Source of the DNA: Stereocaulon alpinum
Taxonomy: Eukaryota > Ascomycota > Lecanoromycetes > Lecanorales > Stereocaulaceae
DNA: 44,318 bases
Direction of reading: 5' to 3'
NCBI GenBank assembly: GCA_018257865.1
Contig: JAEUBA010000150.1
Coordinates: 1-44,318, forward strand
The notes under the pieces are model-generated. The model worked only from the letters and a program-made list of their open reading frames with translations, searched no databases and had not been told where the DNA came from. A program made the translations under genes and the position numbers. This document shows positions 12,441 through 21,621 of this stretch, one piece after another (the first letter of the stretch is position 1; the number at the start of each line of letters is the position of its first letter).

Positions 12441-12497
12441 CTAACATTCGTTAGTACAGGGTCCAGACAATGGTATTGTTGTTTTACCACAACGTAC
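12441..12497 (-). other. probable 5' UTR intron of the CorA-like gene
   Basis: On the minus strand: donor GTACGT at 12,497, a perfect TACTAAC branch sequence at 12,456-12,450, and acceptor TTAG ending at 12,441. The intron is 57 bp. Splicing removes the upstream in-frame ATG (12,447) and leaves ATG 12,432 as the first main start. Confidence 0.65.
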
Positions 12498-12511
12498 CTC
12501 AATATGGACCA

Positions 12512-12574
12512 CTATCCAGTGGCGAACCGCCACAAGCAACGATGATTTTCAATCCATTGGTCTCCCCTATCCAT
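12512..12574 (-). promoter_or_regulatory. possible uORF in the leader of the CorA-like gene
   Basis: If transcription starts upstream of 12,574, the leader carries a 20-codon ORF (ATG 12,574, stop TAG 12,514-12,512) that ends 14 bp before the 5' UTR intron. It could dampen translation of the main ORF. The transcription start is unknown. Confidence 0.35.
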
Positions 12575-13163
12575 CGTCGTGGATCACAGCTATGCAGTGA
12601 AGGTTCCTTTTCTTGTTGGACGCAATAGTCTAGATTTAGGCAATATCGACTAGCATCCATATTGGATTGGAGGTAGACTCGATGTTGAAGGGGCCCTTAG
12701 CCTCGATCAGCGGAACCAGGGTCTTGGACATTGTGGGGGCCGGGGGAAGTGTAGGCGCGTGGGCTGAATCGAGCTGAAGTGGTCGTGCGAATGCCGAAGC
12801 CGGCATTATTGGTTCCCTTATGCGCCTAGAACAACACCCCCAGTCCATCCGAGTCACCTTTGTAGGCGGGCTAGCAGGCTCGCCTCAGGGCGTGCTCTAG
12901 GCAGGCCGGTAACTGGAACCCTTTTCGGCAAGATAGAGCAGTTGAACGTCACACATTCCTGATTGGCCAACACCTAGTTCCGCTGCATACTTGCATGGAG
13001 TGGCGAAAAGTCTCATTTGCGTCCCCATTGCTAGCTTGATGAAAAAGTCGACTTTGGTCTGCAGTGGACGTGGTTGCGCTGCTATTAAATATTGATTACT
13101 CCCTGTGTGCGGCTTTCTATTTTGCAGACATTTGTGACTCTAATTGGGGAAAGCTATATTGAT
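12575..13163. promoter_or_regulatory. divergent promoter region between the CorA-like and Fig1 genes
   Basis: About 0.6 kb of normal-composition DNA separates two divergently transcribed genes. An inverted CCAAT-type word (GATTGGCCA) occurs at 12,961 and a TATTAAATA stretch at 13,083, about 80 bp before the Fig1 start. I found no pheromone-response type TGAAACA element. The 73-codon minus-strand ORF at 12,636-12,857 shows no domain and is not called. Confidence 0.45.
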
Positions 13164-14160
13164 ATGGCGAACGTACAGTTCGCCACCGGCTACAGGCGTG
13201 CGTTTTCCGTCTCCACGAGGCTGACCTTCGCAAGATAACATTACAATAGGCTTGATCCCTAATCTGGCTTATCAACACATCTTAATCGTCTTGTTGCTCT
13301 GTCCAGTAATACTGTTTTGTGAGTTTCTTTCATCAACCAATCACCAAACCCCCGTTCATCTGACCAACTATGTACCATGTTTCCTTACCATTTGCAGCCT
13401 TGGTCCTAGCCGGCTGCACCTCGTCAACATCCTCCATACTAAATCTCTACCTCGTTTCTCTATCCTATCAACAAGGCACACCTCTCAACTCTTCATCCCA
13501 AGTGAATCCAAACCTCACAGCCACCTTCAACAACCTTGTGAACGGCACCTCGCTTGAAGTCAGGACCGGCTACTTCGGTCTCTGTGTAAGCTATGCGGGG
13601 GGCATCTGGATATGTAGTAGCGACTCGGCCGGGCTCTCGAGGCAGTTCCAACCCTATCAGGATCCATTGAATTTGATCTGGGCAAGCCAGAAGTTCAAGG
13701 ACAGCATCGTATTCAGTGGGTTGATGTACGCCACTCTTCATTCGCCTTCACTCTAGCGGACGGAATCTGATAGATGCTTCGCAGTATCGCCGCCATAGCC
13801 CTCGTAGTCATCGCCATGGGCCTCCTCTCAACTTTCCCCGGCTGGCATCAAGAGACGAACGAAACAGGTAGCGAAGTAGACGTGAAGCCGTTTCCTTCGC
13901 GCCCAGTGTCGAATCTCACGCTGGCTGCATCTGTCCTTGCCACTCTTCTAGCTTTGGTGTCGATGATGTGGCAGCACACGGCTTCGGTGGCAGTGGCGAC
14001 GACCGTTCAGGACATGGGATATGGTACAATTAAAAGCGAGGTTGGTGCGATGGCTATGGCGTTGGGATGGGTGGGGTTAGGGTGTGTTGTTGTTCCTGCG
14101 ATTGGCGTTGCTGTGATGGTCTTGAGTATTCGTTCCCTTGATGCATTGACTGATGATTGA
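13164..14160 (+). CDS. FIG1: Fig1 family protein (Ca2+ regulator / membrane fusion), four exons
   Basis: Model: exons 13,164-13,197, 13,250-13,318, 13,398-13,725 and 13,785-14,160, 268 aa. Phases agree at every junction. Intron donors are GTGCGT, GTGAGT and GTACGC; acceptors are ATAG, GCAG and GCAG; CTGAC or CTGAT branch words lie at 13,221, 13,360 and 13,767. The claudin-like topology is visible: span 1 (21-40) ending in AGC41TS, an extracellular loop with N-glycosylation sites (Asn73, Asn83) and the family motif GYFGLC (92-97) with the second Cys at 107, span 2 (about 144-162) followed by FPGWH, span 3 (187-208) and span 4 (234-258). Yeast Fig1 is a pheromone-induced part of the low-affinity Ca2+ uptake system, and filamentous relatives act in mating and fusion. 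The short first exon is the least certain part; without it no in-frame ATG reaches the exon encoding span 1. Confidence 0.85.
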
Positions 14161-14833
14161 GTCTGATCAGTCTTGGTCAACTATCGGCGTGATTACAGTG
14201 TATGAAATGTTTATGATTGAAGGCCTTGGATATGCGTTGTACATTACTGCACGCTACTATAAGAATTTATGCCATATCTAGAGCTTGGGTAATCTTCAAT
14301 CATACTCGGCTCTATCTCGAATTACTCTTCTCGGTCCGGCCTCACATCTTTGGCAAGTCGTCAAATCACTCCGCAAGTGTTTCATTAGATCAGCCGCTGT
14401 GTGATGCCAGCCAAAAGATGTAGTATCATTCAGCCGAGCCTTCACCAATCCTTCATGAACTGTGACTACTGCATGGTTTTCATGTACTAATTGAGTGCTC
14501 TGTTGCCGCTTTGATGGCAATGCCAGTCAGCCACAAGCCTGAATTTGAGGCAGCCATCAATAACCAACTTTTCAATTTTGCTACAGGCTTGTTTCTAGTC
14601 ATTTACACTGGGTGCCGGAAATTTCCTCTTATCACATGGCTGGAGCACAAATACAGCAGGTACCATGAGCTCGTAAGGCTGGTCTATTGAAATGTGAAGG
14701 CTACAGTCATTGAGGCGCCAAGACCCGGCTTTCGGAGGAAGAAGCTTCTATCGCAGTTTCCTTGCCTTTGCTTTCTCGGGCATCTCCACAGCAATTATCT
14801 AAGGTACGATATCTGCCATTGGAAATTCGGAAC
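14161..14833. other. intergenic, no gene seen
   Basis: Composition is normal. Short ORFs on both strands (14,217-14,423, 14,296-14,520, 14,694-14,888) have no domain, no convincing splice partners and overlap each other antisense. The region holds the 3' UTRs of the flanking genes. Confidence 0.5.
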
Positions 14834-15304
14834 TCATTCTGGCGTTCCACTTGGCAAGTTGGGAAAGTGCTTGGGAATACGATGGTAGGTCTTGAGGCCA
14901 TTGGATATAGCTGTAAAGATTGAATCATTACCTGCGTCAATCGACTTTAGATGTAAACATGCCAAAACGAGGAGAAGTCTATTGCACACTGATTTCTCCA
15001 ATTGTATATTCGACACTTTGGAAACTGGCCTTTCCGCGCTAGCCCAGATCCTATAAACTAAGCCCAAAAGCCACTGAAGGGGCAGAACGGCTTTAAAACC
15101 AGTAGCACGAAGCTGATAGCCAAACTGCGAAGACGCAGGACATTCTATCTCCTGCAATTCACGATTATCCGGCGGCAAGCGACTGAATCGCCAGGCTATC
15201 ACGGAACGCAACTGCTTGATGGAGCCCAAAGCTGGCAGGAGGGATACTTACAAGTTACGGCAATCGTACTTGACGGAGTTGTTTGTAAAAGCAGGGGTAG
15301 CCAT
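14834..15304 (-). CDS. hypothetical small protein (two exons), low confidence
   Basis: Model: exons 15,304-15,252 and 15,182-14,834, 133 aa. ATG 15,304 has good context (AGCAATGG), the donor is GTAAGT at 15,251 and the acceptor TTCAG ends at 15,183 (69-bp intron, phase 2). The two pieces join in frame as KYDCRNF-RLPPDNREL. A TATATAT stretch lies about 110 bp upstream (15,415-15,430). The protein has no signal peptide. One moderately hydrophobic stretch (FKAVLPLQWLLGLVYRIW) is visible, and no family is recognised. Another possible donor (GTAATG, about 14,931) could change the C-terminus. The gene abuts the right RIP block, starting only about 215 bp from its edge. It could also be a chance ORF. 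Confidence 0.35.
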
Positions 15305-15522
15305 TGCTTCAGAAGGTTCTTGCAGCCTGTGCGTATATTTGGGAGAGTGCCAATGTATAATTTTGGCCTTGTTCCCTGTAGAGATAAGCTAGACAGCGAT
15401 TGGGAAGATTCGACCCATATATAATTAACACTTGCTCGAAGAAAAGGAAGGCAGTCCTATGAAAAGTTCATCGAAATTCTTCAGTTAAGAAGGAGTAGAC
15501 GCGATAAATCAAAGTGGGGCTA

Positions 15523-15773
15523 GATCGCTAAGTTTAGACTTATTCTTTATATAATAGGCTTCTAAGTAGTAGGTAAAGTTATCTTTAAAGGTAACTACCT
15601 ATTTACTACTATTAAAACTAATAGGCTTAATAGGCCCTATAATATCGCTATAGATTAATTCTATTAGGTATATTTTAGGCTTAATAAAGTCCTTATTATT
15701 AAGACTAGTATAGCTAGGGCTAGGAAGGGCTAGCTAGTATACGTAATAAGGGTCTCTAAGAATAAGTCTTAGC
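15523..15773 (-). mobile_element. Ty1/Copia integrase fragment, RIP-degraded
   Basis: One minus-strand frame reads through the start of a Copia integrase: KPKIYLIELIYSDIIGPI, then SFNSSK, a stop, and VVTFKDNFTYYLEAYYIKNKS. These correspond to the conserved ELIHSDxxGPI and YxxTFxDDxT regions of Copia polyproteins. Only about 250 bp are left. It is cut at 15,774 by the inserted chromovirus end and at about 15,523 by the boundary of the gene island. Confidence 0.8.
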
Positions 15774-17063
15774 TATAACGGGGGGGTTTAACTCCTACGG
15801 GTAAATTATATAGTATATTAAGTACTAAGAAGGTAATAGAGATAGATAGTCGTTAAAGTATCTTTAGCTAAGACTCCTCTCTATTATATAAGTTAAATAT
15901 AAAGAGACTAGAAATATTCTACTAAAGGGAAACCCTTCCTTATATATTTACCTTATTTATACTAAGCCCTAGTATAATATAACTAATCCTATCCTAAAGC
16001 TTCTATATTATACCTATAATATCCCTAATACGCTTTAGATTACCTATATTACTTTAGTCCTCCCTAAAGTATCCTTTACTTATTAACTTAGTTATATACC
16101 TAGTCTATAGCCCTACGGGGTTACCCGTAATACTATCCCCTTATTAAGTTATCTTCGTCCTAAAGGTAACTTAATAACCTAAGTATTTCTTCCTTATACT
16201 AAGGATAAAGAAACTAATAAGTTCCCTTACTTATTATTATTAGTTAGTTCTAAAACTTAGGATAGCTTCCCTCTTAAAACGCTTCTATTTATAGTATATT
16301 AACTTAGGCTTACTATATTATATAGGGGAGGTATTCGACTAATATATTAAGTATATTTATAGTAGTAACGACTATAAGTTATCCCCGCTAAACGTTTCTA
16401 AATAGAAACGGATAGAGGAGCAGCGTACTAGATTATATAATAAGGAGGATAAAACCTTTATAAAGCTTTCTTATCTACAGAAATAAATTTAAAAGATAGA
16501 GGTAGACTAGGCGAAAATAGTCTAATAAGAGGTAAGGAATATTAAGTTCCTTAAGAAAGAGGAGGAGGAAGAGGTAGCTACTTCTAAAGCTCCTAATAAT
16601 CCCCTACTATTTAATATTAGTAAGCTCGATTTCTTAGGATAGAACCCCTTAACTATAGGTTTTAATTTTAAAACTACTTTAGTTTCTTAGGGTAGTTAAG
16701 TATAGATAGTAATTCCTATATTTTCTAAATAAGTATAGTCTAACTACTTAATTAGATACCTCTTCTTTCCTTTAACTATTTAGTAATCTAAGATTTCCTT
16801 AATATTATATTCCTTATTATTCTAATTTAAGAGGAGTAGTACGGTCTATAGTAGTATCTTAAGGTCTACTTTCTTAAGTAATAATATATAGAATATAGGG
16901 TACTTCCTTATTAGTTAAGGGAGATTTAGTATATAGTTTATATCCCCTCTACGTTCCTTTACTAAGAATAGTCCTAGCTTTATATAGTTAAGCTTATCGC
17001 TAGGCCTATTAATTTTAAAATTTCTATAAAAAAGATATACCCTTACCCCTTTAGAAATATTTA
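15774..17063 (-). mobile_element. chromovirus 3' fragment, copy E (inverted copy of 5,112-6,238)
   Basis: Read on the minus strand: the integrase C-terminal region at 17,060-16,930 (VYLLYRNFKINRPSDKL, then KLGPFLVKERRGDINY), chromodomain at about 16,860-16,690 (KEILDY, VKGKKRYLIK), a spacer, and an LTR terminus at 15,774 (TATAACG on the plus strand). It matches copy D in inverted orientation over its whole length, most closely in the terminal 180 bp. At 17,064 it is cut by the 3' end of a LINE; its RNase H probably reappears at 20,155. Confidence 0.85.
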
Positions 17064-17141
17064 GTCCTTGATTAATTAATTGATTTATATACCTACTCTA
17101 GTAGAAATACTCTGTTAATAAGGGAGTCCTATAGAATTATC

Positions 17142-17165
17142 CTAGTAGGGCGATAGCCCTACTAG
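17142..17165 (-). repeat. LINE 3'-terminal hairpin, copy G
   Basis: A perfect 10-bp inverted repeat, CTAGTAGGGC / GCCCTACTAG, around a 4-nt loop (GATA on the plus strand). The other two LINE copies have GAGC/GCTC in the stem instead of GGGC/GCCC, so both paired positions changed together. Confidence 0.85.
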
Positions 17166-19053
17166 TCGTTAGAGAAACCTTCTTTTTAGTAAAACTCCCC
17201 CTTATCTATAAGTTATTTACCTCTCTGTTAATAGCCTCTAGCTACGCTTATACCTTAAATACTACCTATCTTATCTCTCTCCCTTTCTATCCTTAATCTT
17301 CTATCCTAGGCCTTATCGCGTTCTGTATCTCTTATATAGTTTAACAGACGTCCTACCTTTAGTTTAGGGTAGGTAGTTATTCTCTAGTATCCCCAGCTAA
17401 TAGTTTCTTTTTCCTTTTCTTCTTTTTTACTAGTTTAGGCGCCTTATAGGGTCCTAAGGGTAGTTTAGATTATACTAACTATTATTTAACTAGTAAGAAT
17501 TAGCTGAGCTATCCTATCCTTACTATCTATTATACGGCTACGCGGATTCCCTTAACCTATATTAGTATTTCTTTTATATTATTCGTCCCTACTTATTCTA
17601 TTAGCTCCGCCCTTTCTTCCGCTAGTTTAGGGTAGTAGAGTAATATATACTTTATATTCTACTTCCTCTAGCCGTATTAGTAGCTAGTATTATAGACCGT
17701 TAGTACTCCTATTTAGTATAGGAAGTTATTTAGCCTGATTTTCCTACTCCTTAGTTATACTACTATAGAGCTCTCTACCTTACGGAGTTAATTATAGTAG
17801 TCGAAGTAGTCTCTAGTAAAGTCTCCCTCCTAAGCTAGGCTAGCTATATATATAGGGATAAAGTCTTTATAGGCTTCCTATTTATTTATTCTTCGCTAGA
17901 TAGCTTAGTTTCTAATCCTCTAAGTAATAGCTGTAATACTTTAGTATTCTTTAATATTAGTTATTAAGTTCTTCTATCCTTTCTTTTACTTTATAAAGGT
18001 AGCTGCTTTAGCCTAGTCCCTAACTCCTAAGGTATTTAGTACCTAAAGTTCTTTCTCCCCTATTAGGGTTAGGGGCGTTTATTATTATCTTAGTCCCTAA
18101 TAGTTAAGCTTCCTCTTAATATATTCGTTACTACTAGTTATAACTAGGTAGACTCCTTAGCCTGCTTAGTATTATATTACTAAGCAGTCTAATTAGAATT
18201 TAATTAGCGCGATTACCGCTTTAGCCTTAAGTACTAAGACTAAGGTTACCTTAAAAGCTCCTAGGACTATCCGGAGGCAGTTATTTTAAATTATTACTAA
18301 TTTCTTTATATAGCCTAGAGTAGCCTCTAGAGTTCCCTTTAGTTAGTACTAAATTAGTACTACGAATATTAGTATTAGTCTTATAACTATACTATATACT
18401 ATTCTATATTTCGCGAAGGTAGCGCCTTATATTAACCTTATAAGGTACTTAATTATATAGCTTTACGTAACTACTCTTACCTTTAGCTAGGTAATATATA
18501 GTCCCTATCTTAGCTTTAGGTCTATATATAGACTAAGTACTCTAATACTTATACTTAGTTTAATAATTATATCCCTAAAGTTTATTACTATTAATATATT
18601 AAATTTCTTCGGCGTTTATATTTCTATAGGGCGAATACTGCGCTATAGGTACTAGCCTACTTTAGGTAGATTTTATAGGCCTTTCTTAGGTTTTAGTAGT
18701 TCCTTTCTATACTTTCGCTATAGGCTAGTAGGTATATATCGTCTATAAAGCCTCTAACCTATACTAGAAGGCTTATTCTTACGCACGTATTAATTAGTAG
18801 CGCGTTAAAGAATAGGTAAAGGATTAGTAAGATAGGCGATCCCTATAGGATACCTATAGATACCCCTTTAACTATACTTATCCTTCCGCCTAGTATTATA
18901 GATATAGCCCTATCTATTAGAAAGCTCTTAACCTATCTTATAATTATACTTAGGGTACCTTTTATCTAAAGGTCGTATAGTAGCCTCTTATATAATATAT
19001 TATTAAATACCCTAGCTATATCTAGTAAGAGTAGGCTTACTACTCTCTTCTTT

Positions 19054-19567
19054 ATACTTATAAGCTCCTGCTACTGCGCTAAAGCGCTAGGGTAAAAGAT
19101 ATAATACGGGGGTATTACGCGCTTAGCAGTAACCCCCTAATAGGGTATATATAGCCGTAGGCCTATCCCCTAAGATCTAGGGTATAGGTACCTTATAGGC
19201 GCTAAGCACTATAGGCCCTAGCTGCTAAAGTAGAAAGGTTTTAGGCGTCGTAGGCGCTAAGTACTGCGGGCCCTAGCTACCGAAGTAGAAAGGTTTAGAC
19301 GACGGGCGCTCGTAATCGTATATATAGCGTAATTTAAACCCTAACCCTCTACGCTATATAAAGTACGTTAACCCCGTATTACCCTTAGAGGGATAGTAAT
19401 TAGACCTAGTTAATAAGCTACTATAGCCCTAGGGTAAGCGCGTAATATAGTTATAAGCTCCTACTACTGCGCTAAAGCGCTAGGGTAAAAGATATAGATA
19501 CGGGGGTATTACGCGCTTAGCAGTAACCCCCTAATAGGGTATATATAGCCGTAGGCCTTATAATACT
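19054..19567 (-). mobile_element. miniature LTR element (TRIM), copy 1, with target duplications
   Basis: Element 19,059-19,562 (504 bp) is flanked by a perfect 5-bp duplication ATACT (19,054-19,058 and 19,563-19,567). Joining the flanks restores the uninterrupted LINE sequence seen at about 37,190-37,210. Terminal direct repeats are 19,059 to about 19,165 and 19,452-19,562 (about 110 bp). They begin TATAAG and end CTTATA, i.e. TG...CA ends after RIP. The interior has about two 55-bp units and no coding capacity. Orientation follows copy 2, whose polypurine tract marks the 3' side. Compared with copy 2 it has lost part of the tandem array and about 18 bp including the polypurine tract. Confidence 0.85.
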
Positions 19568-20155
19568 CTTATTATAGTTCTAGACTATATAGACTGCGTC
19601 TATAAGGGTTTTAAGTATAGTCTCTACTAATTACTTCCGCCTAGCCCCTATCTATTATAGTAGAAGTAGCTTATTCTCTTCTACTATATCGCTTAGTCTC
19701 CGTAAGATTACTACTTCTAATACTTTACTTAGTATATTAAGGAGTACGATAGGCCTATACGACTTTAGTTCTAAGTAGTCGCTCTTCTTTAGCTTTTTTA
19801 AAATTACTATATTCGCTTTTTTAAAGTACTTCGGGTAGTAGCCTAGCTTAAGGTAGGCTTAGAATAGGTAGACTATTACCCCTATTATACTTATACTAGT
19901 TAGAGCCCTTAGAAAGCGGTTTAGAATTCCGTTAATACTAAGTACTTTATTAACCGCTAGGTACTATATCGCCTTAGAGACTTCTTTAACCGATATCTCC
20001 TTATCTATCTATATCAGTTCTAGGTATCTTATACCTGCGATATCTCCTAGGTCTGCCGCCGGTAGTAGTAGGAAGAGGACCCTCCTTAGGGCTCTTACCT
20101 TCCCGTCGAAGTCCCTAGCTTTACCCCCGCTGCTATCTTTAATCGCTAAGTACTA

Positions 20156-20800
20156 CTATATATAGTCTAGCTATATTAGATCTTAATAGTCTATCCTTAT
20201 AACGCGTTAAAACCGTTCTAAAACTTTATTAAATATTTAATATATAGTTAGCTCTCCTACTAAGCGCGTCTATAGTATTATTCTTACTTCCCTTAATATA
20301 TTCGATTCTAAAATTAAATATAGATAACTCTTTATACTATTAAGCTAGACGTCTATTAAGCTCCTTAATTAATAGAAAGAACGTTAAGTTCTTATAGTTT
20401 ATTAGGACCTATACCTAGTACTTAGTTCCTTTTAGATAAACCTTCTAAATATAAAATATGTCTATAATAGTAAGTAATTCCTTATTATATATTAGATATT
20501 TAGTTTTAGCGTCTAGTAACTTCCTACTATAGAAGGCTATAGGGTACTAATAATAAGTAATACCTATTTTCCCTATTTTTCCTATATTAGGGCTATTATT
20601 TATAGATAGTTAGCTAATTACTACTCTAATTACTCCGTCGGAGGTATTAGTATAGAGGCGAATAGGTAACTCTAGGTTAAACTAATATAATATTAACTAG
20701 AAGCGAACTACTTTTAAAGGGTCTTAAAGGATACCTCTACTTCCTCTATCTTTCTTTAATAATAGATTATAAGGATATTCGAAGTAATTCTACCTTTATA
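20156..20800 (-). mobile_element. Gypsy RNase H fragment, probably the continuation of chromovirus copy E
   Basis: The minus strand reads PIAFYSRKLLDAKTKYLIYNKE and onward to FRIEYIKGSKNNTIDALSRR: the Ty3/Gypsy RNase H domain (about 20,560-20,250), preceded by the end of RT with a LLKKDRGSRG segment (about 20,760-20,720). Orientation and domain order suit copy E, with the LINE inserted between. The integrase core that should lie between RNase H and the C-terminal part at 17,060 is absent, so the junction involved a deletion or these are two separate copies. Confidence 0.7.
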
Positions 20801-21294
20801 GCTAATTAGAATACCCCTATACTTCTCTCCCCCTAATAGTACGTTTTTAGGCCTAGCGCCTTTAACTACTAAAAGTTAAATTTATATTATAACTTCTTCG
20901 CAGTAATACCTCGCGCTATATATATTATATAGTATTAAGATAACTTTATAAATTTTAAAGTTAGCTATCAGCTTACTTACGTATTAAGAATTATTAAAAT
21001 TAGCCTATTTACGTAATAGTTATAAGTAAAAGAAGTATTATCGCTATATTTTATAGGTACTACGGGCTCGCTACTAATTACTAAGCTTAATACTTAGCGC
21101 CCCTTCTTAAAAAAACTTAGGTAACTCTTATATTTACTACTACTCTACTATCTTACTATAGTATAGCCCTACGACCTTAAAACGTCTTTACTAATACCGG
21201 TAGTATATATAATAAGGTATATATTACGAGTAATCGAGCTCTAAAGCCTTAGGTATATATATATATTAATCCTATATCTACTAAGTAATCTATA
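20801..21294. other. unassigned RIP-degraded DNA (insertion target of Gypsy copy B)
   Basis: No motif is recognised. This sequence should be continuous with 40,984 onwards once the Gypsy element between the TATCT duplications is removed. Confidence 0.45.
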
Positions 21295-21299
21295 TATCT

Positions 21300-21621
21300 T
21301 ATAATATTCGGTAACTATTAGGGTCTACTTAGTATTAGCAGTAATCTAATACTTAGTATCGGAAATAATATTAACGGGCTTAGTATTAGAAATAATATTA
21401 ACGGGGTATTACCGCAGCGCTATACGTATAGGTAAAGGAAGACGTTATACTACCCCGCTCTATGCTCGATAAGTATAAGGAGCGTATACCCCCTAGAAGT
21501 AGGATTATTAGTAATTAGTTCTACTAATAAACGGATACCTACTATTACTACTTTATATCTTTAAATAAACCTTAGTATCCTATCGCGCAGCGCTACTAAG
21601 GCGTAAAAGGTATATATTATA
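21300..21621 (+). repeat. 5' LTR of Gypsy copy B
   Basis: 322 bp, begins TATAATATT and ends ATATTATA. It contains an internal direct duplication around the word AATAATATTAACGGG. The leader starts GTTCTAATT, as it does after the LTRs of copies A and C. Confidence 0.9.

Larger units (their letters stand above)
7870..15520. other. GC-balanced gene island between two RIP-degraded blocks
   Basis: CpA and TpG return to normal frequency at about 7,870 and vanish again at about 15,520. All ATG-containing ORFs and all plausible introns of the window lie in this interval. The transitions take less than about 100 bp on the left and about 20 bp on the right. The right edge coincides with the Copia fragment; the left edge has no recognised element end. 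Confidence 0.9.
17064..20155 (-). mobile_element. Tad-like LINE (non-LTR retrotransposon), copy G, 5'-truncated
   Basis: This is the minus-strand homologue of the LINE at 35,489-39,207. The 3' terminus is at 17,064 (an ATTAATTAATTGATTTATATA tail on the plus strand), followed by a hairpin (17,142-17,165), the RNase H/zinc-finger end of ORF2 and the reverse transcriptase. The RT catalytic FIDDIY motif lies at about 18,750. Similarity to the other copy ends at about 20,155, so ORF1 and the endonuclease are missing. The RT is interrupted at 19,059-19,562 by a small LTR element. CpA/TpG are eroded throughout. Confidence 0.85.

Noticed and set aside
12636..12857. 73-codon minus-strand ORF in the divergent promoter region
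   Set aside because: It has no domain, no splice signals linking it to the CorA-like gene, and its composition is that of random ORFs.
13252..13557. 101-codon ORF opening with TTG
   Set aside because: Only its first 67 nt are used, as exon 2 of the Fig1 gene; the rest reads through an intron into a wrong frame.
14707..14940. 77-codon minus-strand ORF as a third exon of the small hypothetical gene
   Set aside because: A GTAATG donor exists near 14,931, but no acceptor with a convincing branch site gives a clearly better protein.
7870..15520. secondary-metabolite cluster, bacterial-type defence system, rRNA or tRNA genes in the island
   Set aside because: No core enzyme, no bacterial gene structure, and no tRNA cloverleaf or rRNA sequence was recognised by reading.
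19059..19562. CRISPR-like or satellite array reading of the repeated segments at 19 and 23 kb
   Set aside because: The repeats are not separated by unique spacers of even length; they are terminal repeats of an inserted element plus its internal 55-bp units.
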